Made by a program: the position numbers and the translations under genes. The notes beneath the pieces were generated by a model that ran no database searches, was not told where the DNA came from, and was given only the letters and a program-made list of their open reading frames with translations. A stretch of DNA of 64,000 nucleotides from Temnothorax longispinosus (lineage: Eukaryota; Arthropoda; Insecta; Hymenoptera; Formicidae): contig NC_092362.1 in NCBI RefSeq assembly GCF_030848805.1, forward strand, positions 7,006,001 to 7,070,000. Reading direction: 5' to 3'. Shown here one piece after another: positions 38,196 to 47,248 of this stretch (position 1 is its first letter; each line of letters opens with the position of its first letter).

Positions 38196-38877
38196 TTAAA
38201 GATAAAAGTACGTTTAATATTTCAAATTCCAAAAATATTTCGGCAATTCGGTTTTAACATAAATTTTTTTTATTAAGCGGTCTGATAGATCATGGCATAC
38301 TTTCTTTGTAAACTTTTTGAATTTTTGCAATATCTTCAAAATTGAAGAAAATATAGTACACGACAATGCGCTGTGACGTCATTTCTTATATAAGAAATGA
38401 CGTCATACCCTTTGAAGTTGCCGTCATCAAAGAAACTTTAGCAAGCTATAACTTTCTCAAATTTAGGAATTTTTTTAAAAAATTCAAAAAGTACTAAAAA
38501 TCGGCTTAGATTCTCTACATTAATTATGGATACCGCTTAATAATTAAAAAAAAAAAATGTTAAAACCGAATTCTAGCAAACTTATCATCTTTTTCTTATA
38601 CATTTTAATTATATTTATGCACTTTGCAAAATGTATTTGCTGTTTTACGCATAAATTTGTAAATAATGTCATTCATCCAATTTCAAATATTAATTAAATC
38701 AAATTACCGCTTACCAATAGTCTGTTTCTCGCCACTGAAGGGATGACCGGCTATTTGGCATTCCAACGGTGTCATCTCGCCGGGGAACATGCAGCCGGAT
38801 GGCCCGGGAACCGCCGCACTGTCCCACTGTATATGCGGCAGCTTCTCGACATCGTCATCCGGGTCTACGGTCGTCAT
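35839..38877 (-). CDS. IPMK: Inositol polyphosphate multikinase (IPK2), complete
   Basis: IPMK phosphorylates inositol trisphosphate and tetrakisphosphate to the pentakisphosphate, mainly in the nucleus and cytoplasm, feeding InsP6 and pyrophosphate synthesis. Minus-strand coding exons in order: 38877-38715, 37774-37595, 37289-37029 and 36461-35839. Phases 1, 1, 1 match and give 408 residues. The family inositol-binding signature PxxxDxKxG is PCVIDIKIG at residues 131-139, followed by SRTWDPLATPEKR. The C-terminal catalytic segment has SSLLVAYD (244-252) and RMIDF (368-372), the metal-binding IDF motif. A variable insert of roughly 110 residues separates these, as is common in insect IPMK. 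The start ATG is the first in frame after upstream stops and precedes MTTVDPDDDVEKLP. It could only be confused with IP6K, but length and the compact N-terminus favour IPMK. It is head-to-head with PCGF3. Confidence 0.93.
37385..37510. repeat. TA/CA-rich low-complexity tract in IPMK intron
   Basis: Short TATA and CATATA units in the intron between the second and third IPMK coding exons. Nothing else recognised there. Confidence 0.7.
38139..38191. repeat. (AT)n microsatellite
   Basis: About 26 uninterrupted AT units in the first IPMK intron. Confidence 0.93.
38245..38572. mobile_element. Foldback element in IPMK intron
   Basis: The left end AATTCGGTTTTAACAT and the right end ATGTTAAAACCGAATT are exact inverted copies. 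The inner ATTAAGCGGT / ACCGCTTAAT also pair across about 330 bp. A perfect 32-bp palindrome (38374-38405) lies near the centre. No coding capacity. It lies in the intron between IPMK coding exons 1 and 2. Confidence 0.75.
38374..38405. repeat. Perfect 32-bp palindrome with two TGACGTCA sites
   Basis: TGACGTCATTTCTTAT is followed directly by its exact reverse complement. Both ends are the full cAMP-response-element octamer. Regulatory activity is untested. Confidence 0.9.
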
Positions 38878-39829
38878 AATTAAACGGCGGTTGCGCGACG
38901 GTGATTATCTCTGTAAATTAAACAGTCGCGCGATCATCGATAGATCCTCGCTCGCAGGCCAGTCTATCGCGCCAAGTTTCCATCTCCCAATAATAAGCGG
39001 TATAAGCACGCGAAAAATAATCCTACCCTCGCGTTATCGCGCGTTTCGTTACCCGCGATACCCTATGCAAGACCTGTTCTTCGTGTAGCCGCGCTACGTT
39101 AAAAAACTTTTTGCGCTTGAAACGAAACGTTGATGGTAAGAAAAATAACAGAGAAGGCAACGCAGGAGTTTGGCCGACGAATAACAGGCCTATTGTTTCG
39201 CCGTTACAATTTGAAGGCTGTTCTGACGAGAAGGGGGACAAAAAAGTTCGTCCTCGAACACGTCTACCTTTTCCCTTTCCTCGCCAGTATTCGCGCACCG
39301 GGATTAAAACAAATTGTAATTATTAGATTTTTATTTCCACGAATACATTCGCGCGAAAATCCTCGCGCCGCGATACGCGGTCGAGTCTGCTCCTCTCTTT
39401 CGCTTAATCTCCATCTTCTCTTATCTCTTTATCTAATCCTCTTTAGTTTATTCTTCCCGCCGACAAACGTACGCGCCGTCCGTTATTATCGTGACGACGC
39501 AAAATGATAAGGCAACGATTTCTTTTCTTTTTTTTAAAAAGCGACGGCGGGTCTTTCCTCGAGCTTCTCGAAGGCAAATGCGACGGGCAGTGATCGACCT
39601 CGCGATTTCGCTATTTCTGCCGCGAAAAAATTTCTGCTTTGTCCTTCGCCGCGCTACACAGAGTGCTCCGTAAATACGTCCCGCCTTCTCGCGATCGACG
39701 ATCGACGTCGATCGGACTTCTTCCGCGCCCCTCGGCACGTCGAAGCTCGCTTTCCCTCTCGACGTCTTCTTTTCTTCTCGCGATGCGATTCGACAGGTAG
39801 ATCTACGGATCAAACGCGCGAACGATTGA

Positions 39830-39958
39830 TGTCCATTTCTATCAACGCAGGTTAATTTGAATCTTGGTTCATTTACCTTTCATCTTTTTCTAGTTCGAAA
39901 AAGATAGAAAGTAAGTTAAACCGAGATTAAAGTTAATCTACATTGATAGAAATGGACA
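39830..39958. mobile_element. 129-bp hairpin MITE
   Basis: The ends TGTCCATTTCTATCAA and TTGATAGAAATGGACA are exact inverted copies. The interior arms (GGTTAATTTGAATCTTGGTT against AACCGAGATTAAAGTTAATC, and ATCTTTTTC against GAAAAAGAT) also pair, so nearly the whole unit can fold. It is the same family as 24735-25148. Confidence 0.8.
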
Positions 39959-41428
39959 CAAGTCGCATCAGCGCCGGAGGCTCGCGAGAACCTTCCAAGT
40001 TCAGGCTGCGTTCGAGGAGCGCGCTATTTGGCTTATTTCGTTTCCTCGTTTTACACCTAATGAGCGATAAAGATAGGACTGATGCAATAGCGTTAATAGC
40101 GCGCTCCCCGAATGCAGCCTAAACGGATCGCGCGGGCCTCCGCCGAGTACGAAAGAAAAAAACCGCCTAACCTCACTTTTTTCTCGTCTTCCTCGCCGTT
40201 CCTCCTCGGTCGCTCTAATCCTTCGCGCCGCGCGCGGGCACGCTTCCGCGTCGAGGCAACGAGAGATCAACTCCTGACTCCGGTCGGTTGTTACCCCGAT
40301 CTCCGTGTGCGCGGCGCTGAATATAACCTAGACGACGCGAAGACGCGCGAGAGTCGCACGTGTGCTCCCTCGCCGGGCGAGTATCCCGCAGTTCTCGCCG
40401 GATAATGAATGACCGCGGCTTCTCGACGATTGCTGCACAACGTCGCGTTCTTCGCTTTACGCGCGTTCGCTCCGCCTGCTCCGCTCACGAAACCGTTCCG
40501 TTGTGCAGGTTGTGCTTTGTGCGTGTCGTGTCCCTCCTCGTCCCTCCGTTCCTCGCCACTCGCCGCTGTCAAGGCGCTCCGTCGCGCCCGTGGCGCCACC
40601 TGTCGCGCACGCTCGCTTTAAAGCCCTTGTGTCCACGTTGATGCTGGAAATTGCTCCGAGATCGCCGAGATCTCAGATGGAGAAAAATTAACCAATCACA
40701 CATTTAAAACAATTCGACAATTGAGCAATTTCTAGACACACAAGGTTTAAAGGCCCGCCGGCAACGAGGGCCAGGAGTCGGAGCTCGCGGAGGAGCGGTC
40801 TGAAGTCTGCTGCGAGTCGCACGCGATCGGGCGGCGGCGCCGCGATCAGTCCGCCTTCGGTCCCCGTTTTGTTGTCGTATGAGTAATGTTTGGCCACTGA
40901 GTTGTTTTTCCAAAGCAGATTTTTTGTTAAAAAAAAACCCCTTGGTTTTGCGAGTCGCTCGCCGTGGAGCGCGAGGTGCGAGAATGCTGCCGAATGCTTC
41001 GCGGATCTACCCCGCAGAAGTCCGCGACGAGTAGAGGCTGGCGAGGCACCGCCGTGCGACACGCTCGCGATTGAGGTTAGAATCCGATAACCCACTTTCC
41101 GCTCTTGTGCCCTTGTGGTCGCTCGGCGCACCGTTGTAATCGTGTCCTTCGTGCGTTCGCGACGAGACGAGTTGAACCCGATTTGAGCCCTGATTCCGTT
41201 AACTTAACTCCCTTTCAGTGAGCGCGTGGAGCATAAATTACACCCCACATTATTTGCGCCATAAATATCAAACCAATTAATATTTTTTGTTTACTGTTTA
41301 ATATTATTCATCATTGGACATATATCTTGAAGTATATTAACAGGTGGAAACTTTAATTTCAATGGTTTTTCTATAATAATCGGTTCTGTATTGAAATGAG
41401 TCCAGAACATTCATTTTTATCAAGCTGT

Positions 41429-41453
41429 CGTGGGATGTAAAATACATCCCACG
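41429..41453. other. Perfect short hairpin upstream of PCGF3
   Basis: A 10-bp stem CGTGGGATGT / ACATCCCACG with a 5-nt loop, in the presumed 5' UTR or first intron of PCGF3. Confidence 0.6.
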
Positions 41454-41703
41454 CGCCCATCGCTCTCTCTGTAACTCTTGACGACAGTGTCGTTATCGTT
41501 ATATCGTCGTGGCGCAGCTTTTTTACCATTTAAGAATTACAGAATAGTTTATATTTCCTCAAACCTGTTGCCTCCTTGAGCGGTTACCTTTCCTGACTCC
41601 AACCTTCTTTTTCCAGTAACCCTCTGTCAATATTCGTGCCTAATTAATCATTAGTCCATTGTTACAGATAACATCTCTTTGTTAAATGGTGATTATCGAT
41701 GCC

Positions 41704-42625
41704 ATGGAGAGAAGGATAAAGTTGAAAAATCTGAACAGTCACATAACGTGCAAGATATGTCGGGGATACTTGATTGACGCCACTACGGTTACCGAATGCT
41801 TGCATACCTTCTGCAAGAGCTGCCTGGTGAAGCATCTGGAGGAGAAGCACACCTGTCCGACATGCCAAATTGTCATACATCAGTCGCATCCGCTTCAGTA
41901 CATCAGCTTCGACAGAACTATGCAGGATATAGTCTACAAATTGGTTCCCGATCTTCAAGAGAGTAAGAACTTTGTTTCGGTTTTTGATCTCCCTTTCTCC
42001 AAAAGCAATTTCTCTTTTCGGCTATTGACAGAAATGTTATTTATTTCAGACGAGATCAAGAGGGAGAGAGACTTTTACCGAGCCAGAGGTTTGTCTTGTC
42101 CCAAAGATATTTTACCCAACGCTGGCGAAATCGAGGAAGAAAAGGCAAACGCGGATGCACACGCGGAATCGGATTATCATCGTACTGACGAACAGGTAAA
42201 TCCAGCGTCAAGAACACAAGTTTACGAGATTGGAATATTTAATCAGGATTAAAACTAACGTGTCAAATTGGCAGGTTAACGTATGTCTGGAGTGTACAAA
42301 CTCGAGTTTAAAGACTCTGAAGAGAAGGTTTATCAGATGCTCGGCTCAGGCTACAATAACGCATATGAAAAAGTTTATCGCCAAGAAGGCTTTGAACGGC
42401 ATGGAAAAATATAGAGATGTAAGTATAGCTGGCGACAATACGAAATAACATATCATCGTTGTCATTTATTAATTCGCCTTTATTTCTCCGCAGATCGATA
42501 TTTTGTGCAATAACGAATTATTAGGTAAAGATCACACGTTGAAGTTCGTTTACGTGACGAGATGGAGGTTCCGGGACCCACCTTTGAGGTTACAATATAG
42601 ATCGCACATAGATATGCAAGACTAA
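41704..42625 (+). CDS. Pcgf3: Polycomb group RING finger protein 3, complete
   Basis: PCGF3 (Drosophila l(3)73Ah) pairs with RING1/Sce in non-canonical PRC1, a nuclear H2A ubiquitin ligase complex. Coding exons 41704-41962, 42050-42195, 42275-42418 and 42494-42625 join in matching phases to give 226 residues, against about 222 in the fly protein. A C3HC4 RING is complete: C16, C19, C32, H34, C37, C40, C51 and C54, with the family hallmark TVTECLHTFCKSCLVKHLEEK. The following HPLQYISFDRTMQDIVYKLVP stretch and the C-terminal RAWUL domain (about 136-226) are typical. An in-frame ATG at 41686 would add six residues; I chose 41704 because MERRIKLK matches the family start and its context (gccATGG) is better. 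The coding exons are preceded by an acceptor at 41667, implying a 5' UTR intron. Confidence 0.95.
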
Positions 42626-43810
42626 CCCCTCCCACAATCGAGATGTACAAAAATCACGAAGGATCTGTTCCTCTATTCGCACATTTTTCTAGTTACATTT
42701 TTATCTTAACTGTTGTAGTACTTAATTCTACGTTTATCCGCAAAGTATTTGTGTGGAGTTTTAGAAAATGATATTAATTATGCGAAACAGGGTGATACGT
42801 CGAGATGTGTTATTCGATAACAGCGGTATCCCATTATTGCTATTGCGTATTAGGAATAACGGGACTCCTGTTGAATTTAAGGATCATTCTTGTCATGTAT
42901 CATAATTGAATTATAAGATATTGTCTTTATAGCTAAGGATCAATTTACAAATCAGGATTTTTTCAGTAGCGCACACTGCATGTAGCGCGCCGATGATATT
43001 TGAATACGATTTATACACGGAGGCGTCGTGAGACGTTCTCAAAGGAAGCGGCAATCTGTATTTCTAATTCGCGGCGTGTAATACGGATCGTCTTTCCTCG
43101 TAGATATTCCATTATTACCGCATCGTACGGATTCTGTGCCTGCGCGTTAAGTTTCGGCGGACCATCTTTCCTTCTAAATGTGCAGAATCTCGACGAACCG
43201 AGTGAGAACTTGCCAACGCTACTTTTGCGCTACGCGAGACAGAAACCTCGGGTCCTCATTTTGCGAGATCGTGCATTTTTTTTATAAGTGCATACCCCCT
43301 GCCCCCTCCCCCCACCTTTGTACATAGAATATTTTTGACAGAACGCGAACGACATTGCATCGTAGGGATACGCAAGCTTTGTATTAGATAGATGAAGAAA
43401 GAAATCTGGGTCTGAGAATGATCAGGCCCTTTTAACTTTGTATGTTTATGCGCCGTACATATTCTAATCGCGTCTCAAGTTTCCCTCGACATCAGCTCGC
43501 GGTTAGGAAAGAGAGCGAGAGAAAGAAAGAGAAAGTATATATTATTCGGTGGCGAAATATTTTCAGGGGATTCGCCCACCGAGCGAGCGGCGTGTCGAGC
43601 GAAATGCGTGGCGCGCGTCGCTTTTGTAGTGAACGATCCCGTTTCATCCGACGGTCGCTCGACGCGAAGGGCGAAGGGCGTGATTGTATATAAACGTTAG
43701 AAAAATCGAACGCGACTCCGCGCGAGGTAGCGATGCCGCAAGAACGCTAGAGCTTGTACTTGTGTATGCGCATCTTCATAAATTATTGAATAAATATGTT
43801 TTGTACAGTA
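42626..43810 (+). other. Pcgf3: PCGF3 3' UTR
   Basis: From the stop codon to the first AATAAA. It contains two short spurious open frames and nothing else recognised. Confidence 0.7.
43789..43794 (+). terminator. Pcgf3: Poly(A) signal of PCGF3
   Basis: The first AATAAA after the PCGF3 stop, followed within 30 nt by a GT-rich stretch (tgttttgtacagtaacgttttcg), which fits a cleavage and polyadenylation site near 43810-43820. Confidence 0.7.
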
Positions 43811-43852
43811 ACGTTTTCGTACGTCGTCGATTCGGCGCCCGCTGCTCACGGC

Positions 43853-44908
43853 CTTTGACCTGAGAACGGGCGCTTGGGGCTACTTAAACATTCCAGTGTC
43901 GAAAAAATAAGAGGCTCGCGTCGCAGTAATTTTAATGTGCTTCTTTTGTTTTTTCAATATTTTTTTCGTTTCTCCTGACTTTTTTCAGAAAATGTCGAGT
44001 AAATCTATATTAGCCCAGTCAATAGAGACATTTAAATTGAATTAATTCCGGGAAGCAATTTTTTTTTTTTTTTTACTGTTTTGGAGGGTCATGGGTAGTC
44101 TAAAACCGGATTTTCGGGATTCTAACTCTGGAGCGTTAGCCGCCATTTTGATTAGAAGGGTGATTTTGTAAATATCTCGCTTATTTTCAACTTTAAAGTG
44201 AAAGTGGTAATAACCAAACTTGTAGAAAATTTAATACTCTACAATTTTGGTCCTTATCATTTTTCACCTAAGATCGATATTTTGGGTCTTAGACTTGAAA
44301 GTGTGGGGGGGGGGGGTGAAATTTTATTATTTATTTTTATTTTTTGAATTTACTTGGTATAATGAAAAACATCTTTTCTACATCACCACGGGGGTAGAGT
44401 TTATGGCGCGTTTATTCAAAAAATTAAAAAAAAATAATAAAATTTCACCCCCCACTTTCGAGTCTAATAAGACCCAAAATATCGATCCTAGGTAAAAAAT
44501 GATAAGGACCAAAGTTGTAGAGTATTAAATTTTCTACAAGTTTGGTTATTACCACTTTCATTCTAAAGTTGAAAATAAGCGAGATATTTACAAAATCACC
44601 CTTCTAATCAAAATGGCGGCTAACGCTCCAGGGTTAAAATCCTGAAAATCCGGTTTTAGATTACCCATGATCCTCCAAAACAGTCAAAGAAAAAAAATCG
44701 CTTCCCGGAATTAATTCCATTTCAGTTTTTTCGGGTTCTATTGACTGGGCTATATACACACACTATCCTCAAATACTGATAAATTATAGAACAATTCGAA
44801 ATACGCAATATGCAATTAATAACAATGACTTTTAATGTGAGTGTAAAAGTAGCCCCAGGTGACCGTTTATGCAAAAAAGACTAGGCGCCCGTTCTCGGGT
44901 TGAAACTA
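43853..44908. mobile_element. Large outer inverted repeat enclosing a palindromic element
   Basis: The left arm carries GAGAACGGGCGC (43862-43873) and GGGGCTACTT (43876-43885). The right arm carries AAGTAGCCCC (44847-44856) and GCGCCCGTTCTC (44885-44896), the inverted counterparts, with an extra ~28 nt between them on the right. A separate TA-flanked palindrome (44013-44750) occupies the middle. The outer unit is therefore probably an older foldback element. No open frame of note. Confidence 0.55.
44013..44750. mobile_element. 738-bp near-perfect palindromic element flanked by TA
   Basis: The ends are GCCCAGTCAATAGA and TCTATTGACTGGGC, with TA on both flanks (44011-44012 and 44751-44752). 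The two halves pair almost throughout. For example GGAGCGTTAGCCGCCATTTT on the left matches AAAATGGCGGCTAACGCTCC on the right, leaving a loop of roughly 50 nt around 44358-44408. The TA duplication suggests a Tc1/mariner-type or similar foldback MITE. A 12-G run at about 44305 mirrors a shorter C run in the right arm. Confidence 0.82.
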
Positions 44909-45361
44909 TTTTTAACACTTTTATCGGACGCGTTTGCGGGATTCGCGCTGCTTTTCGAGGAACGGACGGACGCAAGCGTCCTCTCGTTCGCCCGGCACGT
45001 AGTCGTAGATTTCGTTTTACGGAAAAGAGCGGGGCGACCGAGTGGGGCGCGCTAACGGCTGGTGACTGGCGGTGGCGACGGCGACCGGCCGGATGCCTTG
45101 TGCCGTGTGCGGGGATCCGATCCGCTTCAGTTGAACGAGGGGCACCGTAGTGTCGGGAACGCGTCCTCTTCACGTACACGCTCCGTTTTTGCGCGTGAAG
45201 GCCCTTCTTCCACTGCGTTCCTCCTGCGCCTTGCTGGGGCCCCGCACGCAGCTCGCGTCGGCGTCGCGGAGAATGAAAAAGTGAGTAGAATCTCGACGTT
45301 TTCTCGCGTGCTCCGGATACGACCGGCACGCGAATTCTCTGTGCGCGCAATTTCTGGCCGA

Positions 45362-45389
45362 CGGCGGCGGAGGCGGAGGCGGAGGCGGA
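45362..45389. repeat. (GGCGGA)n short repeat
   Basis: About four units of GGCGGA in GC-rich DNA. The minus-strand reading gives a Pro run. Confidence 0.8.
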
Positions 45390-46499
45390 ACAAAAACAGG
45401 ACGGCGTGCGTACCGTCGCGTTGTCACGCGGATGGATCTACGTCTCTGCCGCACGCATATACGCACAGTGCCGTGATTGAGCAGAAGTGATTGGCTCCAG
45501 GCTCCAGAACTCGCTGGAGCACCACGGGGAGATCCACGTAGCGATCGCGCGCCGACGGCCAGGCGTCGATGCCGTCGATCAAGTTAGATACCATTTATCT
45601 TATTTACCCTACGGATCTCTCGGAACATCGGAAGGCGTATCTCGCGGGACGGGGGAACGCTACGCGTTGGAAATGAAGCAAAAACGTAGGCGCGTTGCGC
45701 AAGACGTAGCTCGGACTATCGGCGATCGTGGGTCGCCGGTAGACCGAGCTGACCGAGGCGCTAGATCTTCTTATAATTTGGCCGTCAAGCGAACTGCTCT
45801 GAATAAAGGCCAGGGTGATCCACTCGTCGTGTAAGCCGCAAGCGGCGTAAATTGCAAAGGTTTTAGGCCTCGAAAGGCGCAGGATACAAGGTACTGATGG
45901 TTAGACGATGCGGACGGTAACAGTCGCAATACTTTCAAAAAAATTTTCTACCGGACGAAACACGTCCGAACACGATCGAGCTCGCCAACCGACGCTGAGG
46001 CGCGTAGATAAGAGACGTGATGAGCGTGACGATACCGCGCTGCGAACCTCTCTTCGGTCTCTCCTTTCCTCGTCTTTTCGGATTCGATTGTCCGCGCGAG
46101 ATGCGCGGGATGATGACGAGGAAGCGAGACGGGGTACCGGAGTTTGAGTTCCGCGATATCGTTCGCCGGACCGTGTAATAGAGCTTCATCCAGCTGGCGC
46201 GGCCCAGTTTTTGCCCGCGGCGCTCGACCGCGTTAGAACGTGACGCGGAAAGTGTAACGAGAGTCGCGTACGCGAAATTGGCGCGCCGGAGAGAGAATGT
46301 CAGCTTAAATTCAACCACGTTGTCGTAAATAAACAGCCTGGACAGCGCGATTACGTTGCAGGCTTTGACTCGCTAAAATCGTGGCTTTCACCGACGACGA
46401 TCGACACAAACAAGCGCGCCCGCGGAGGCAATCCAGAATCCGAGGAGAGACGCGTCTCGACCACGCTTCCCTTACGGAAAAATACTAAATAATAAATTT

Positions 46500-47248
46500 C
46501 GACACCCACATGGTAGTTAAAAATAACAAAATATTTTAGCTCAAGGTATTGGTTTAAATTTTACTCTTTAACATTTAACCGTGTTGTGGAAAAAGCTACT
46601 GTATTTGCGAAAAAAGTACACGAAACTATAGTAAATGTTACAGTAGGTAATTGCTATAGTTTCGCGTGCTTTCTTTGTAACTGCAATAGCTTTTTTCACA
46701 ACACTGTTAAATATTAACCCTATTCACTCCAATGTTTTTTCCGCCCCTTTAATCCTCCAACCATGCACTTTGGAGTCCCACGTGTTTTTTTATAATGTTA
46801 ATAGCTTTGAAAAATTCTCCAAAAATTATTATAATATCTGTGTACCTTTGACTAAAAATCAATGTAAATAACATTTGGAAATCATTTATTTAAATATTTT
46901 TTTACAACATTTATATGTTGACAAACACATTACGACTCGTTTTATTTAAAAAATCATTTTTCCGGCATGGGGGGGGATTATCTCACGATAATTTTTTTTT
47001 TCACAAAAAAACGACTGTTAGGAACTCGTGGGGAAACACGAAAGTACATGGTTGGAGTGAATAGGGTTAAAGGATGAAATTTAAACCAATACTTTGAGTT
47101 AGATAACATTTTGCTACTTGTTACTTCAACTCCATTGGTTTAGTTAAACTAACGACATATATATATTTTTTTTAGTAGTGGCGATCTGTAGGAATGGTTA
47201 AAAATGACTCAAACTGAGTATAATTTGACCCTGCACAAATTTAACAAT
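46500..47248. mobile_element. Composite palindromic cluster of the CACTGTTAAAT MITE family
   Basis: Left part: half a family copy in forward orientation ending ATTTAACCGTG (46583). Middle: a 130-bp imperfect palindrome starting TTGTGGAAAAAGCTACTG and ending CAATAGCTTTTTTCACAA. Right part: a reverse copy starting CACTGTTAAAT at 46702 and ending near 47248 with AAATTTAAC. The right copy is interrupted by a separate TTAA-flanked element (46718-47066). No coding content. Confidence 0.65.
46718..47066. mobile_element. piggyBac-like MITE, 349 bp, flanked by TTAA
   Basis: TTAA occurs at 46714-46717 and 47067-47070. The terminal 15 bp CCCTATTCACTCCAA and TTGGAGTGAATAGGG are perfect inverted copies. 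CCAACCATG / CATGGTTGG form a second inverted pair just inside. CCC ends and TTAA are piggyBac hallmarks; no transposase frame exists. Removing it with one TTAA restores the family sequence of the host MITE. Confidence 0.85.

Larger units (their letters stand above)
38878..41667. promoter_or_regulatory. Divergent IPMK / PCGF3 promoter region
   Basis: The first ATGs of the two head-to-head genes are 2.8 kb apart. The 39.0-41.1 kb part is GC-rich with dense CpG and contains a hairpin MITE at 39830-39958. Non-coding first exons of one or both genes probably lie here: PCGF3 coding exon 1 begins after an acceptor at 41667, so at least one upstream 5' UTR exon exists. Start sites cannot be placed from sequence alone. 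Long open frames at 40.0-41.1 kb on both strands have no recognisable homology and look like GC artefacts. Confidence 0.5.

Noticed and set aside
40001..41131. Frames at 40.0-41.1 kb (up to 147 aa)
   Set aside because: GC-rich promoter DNA; frames overlap on both strands and none resembles a known protein.
44832..45834. Frames of 115-172 aa at 44.8-45.8 kb, considered as a separate gene
   Set aside because: Low-complexity Arg-rich products with no domains. It could be a CpG-rich promoter or non-coding exon, but not a supported CDS.
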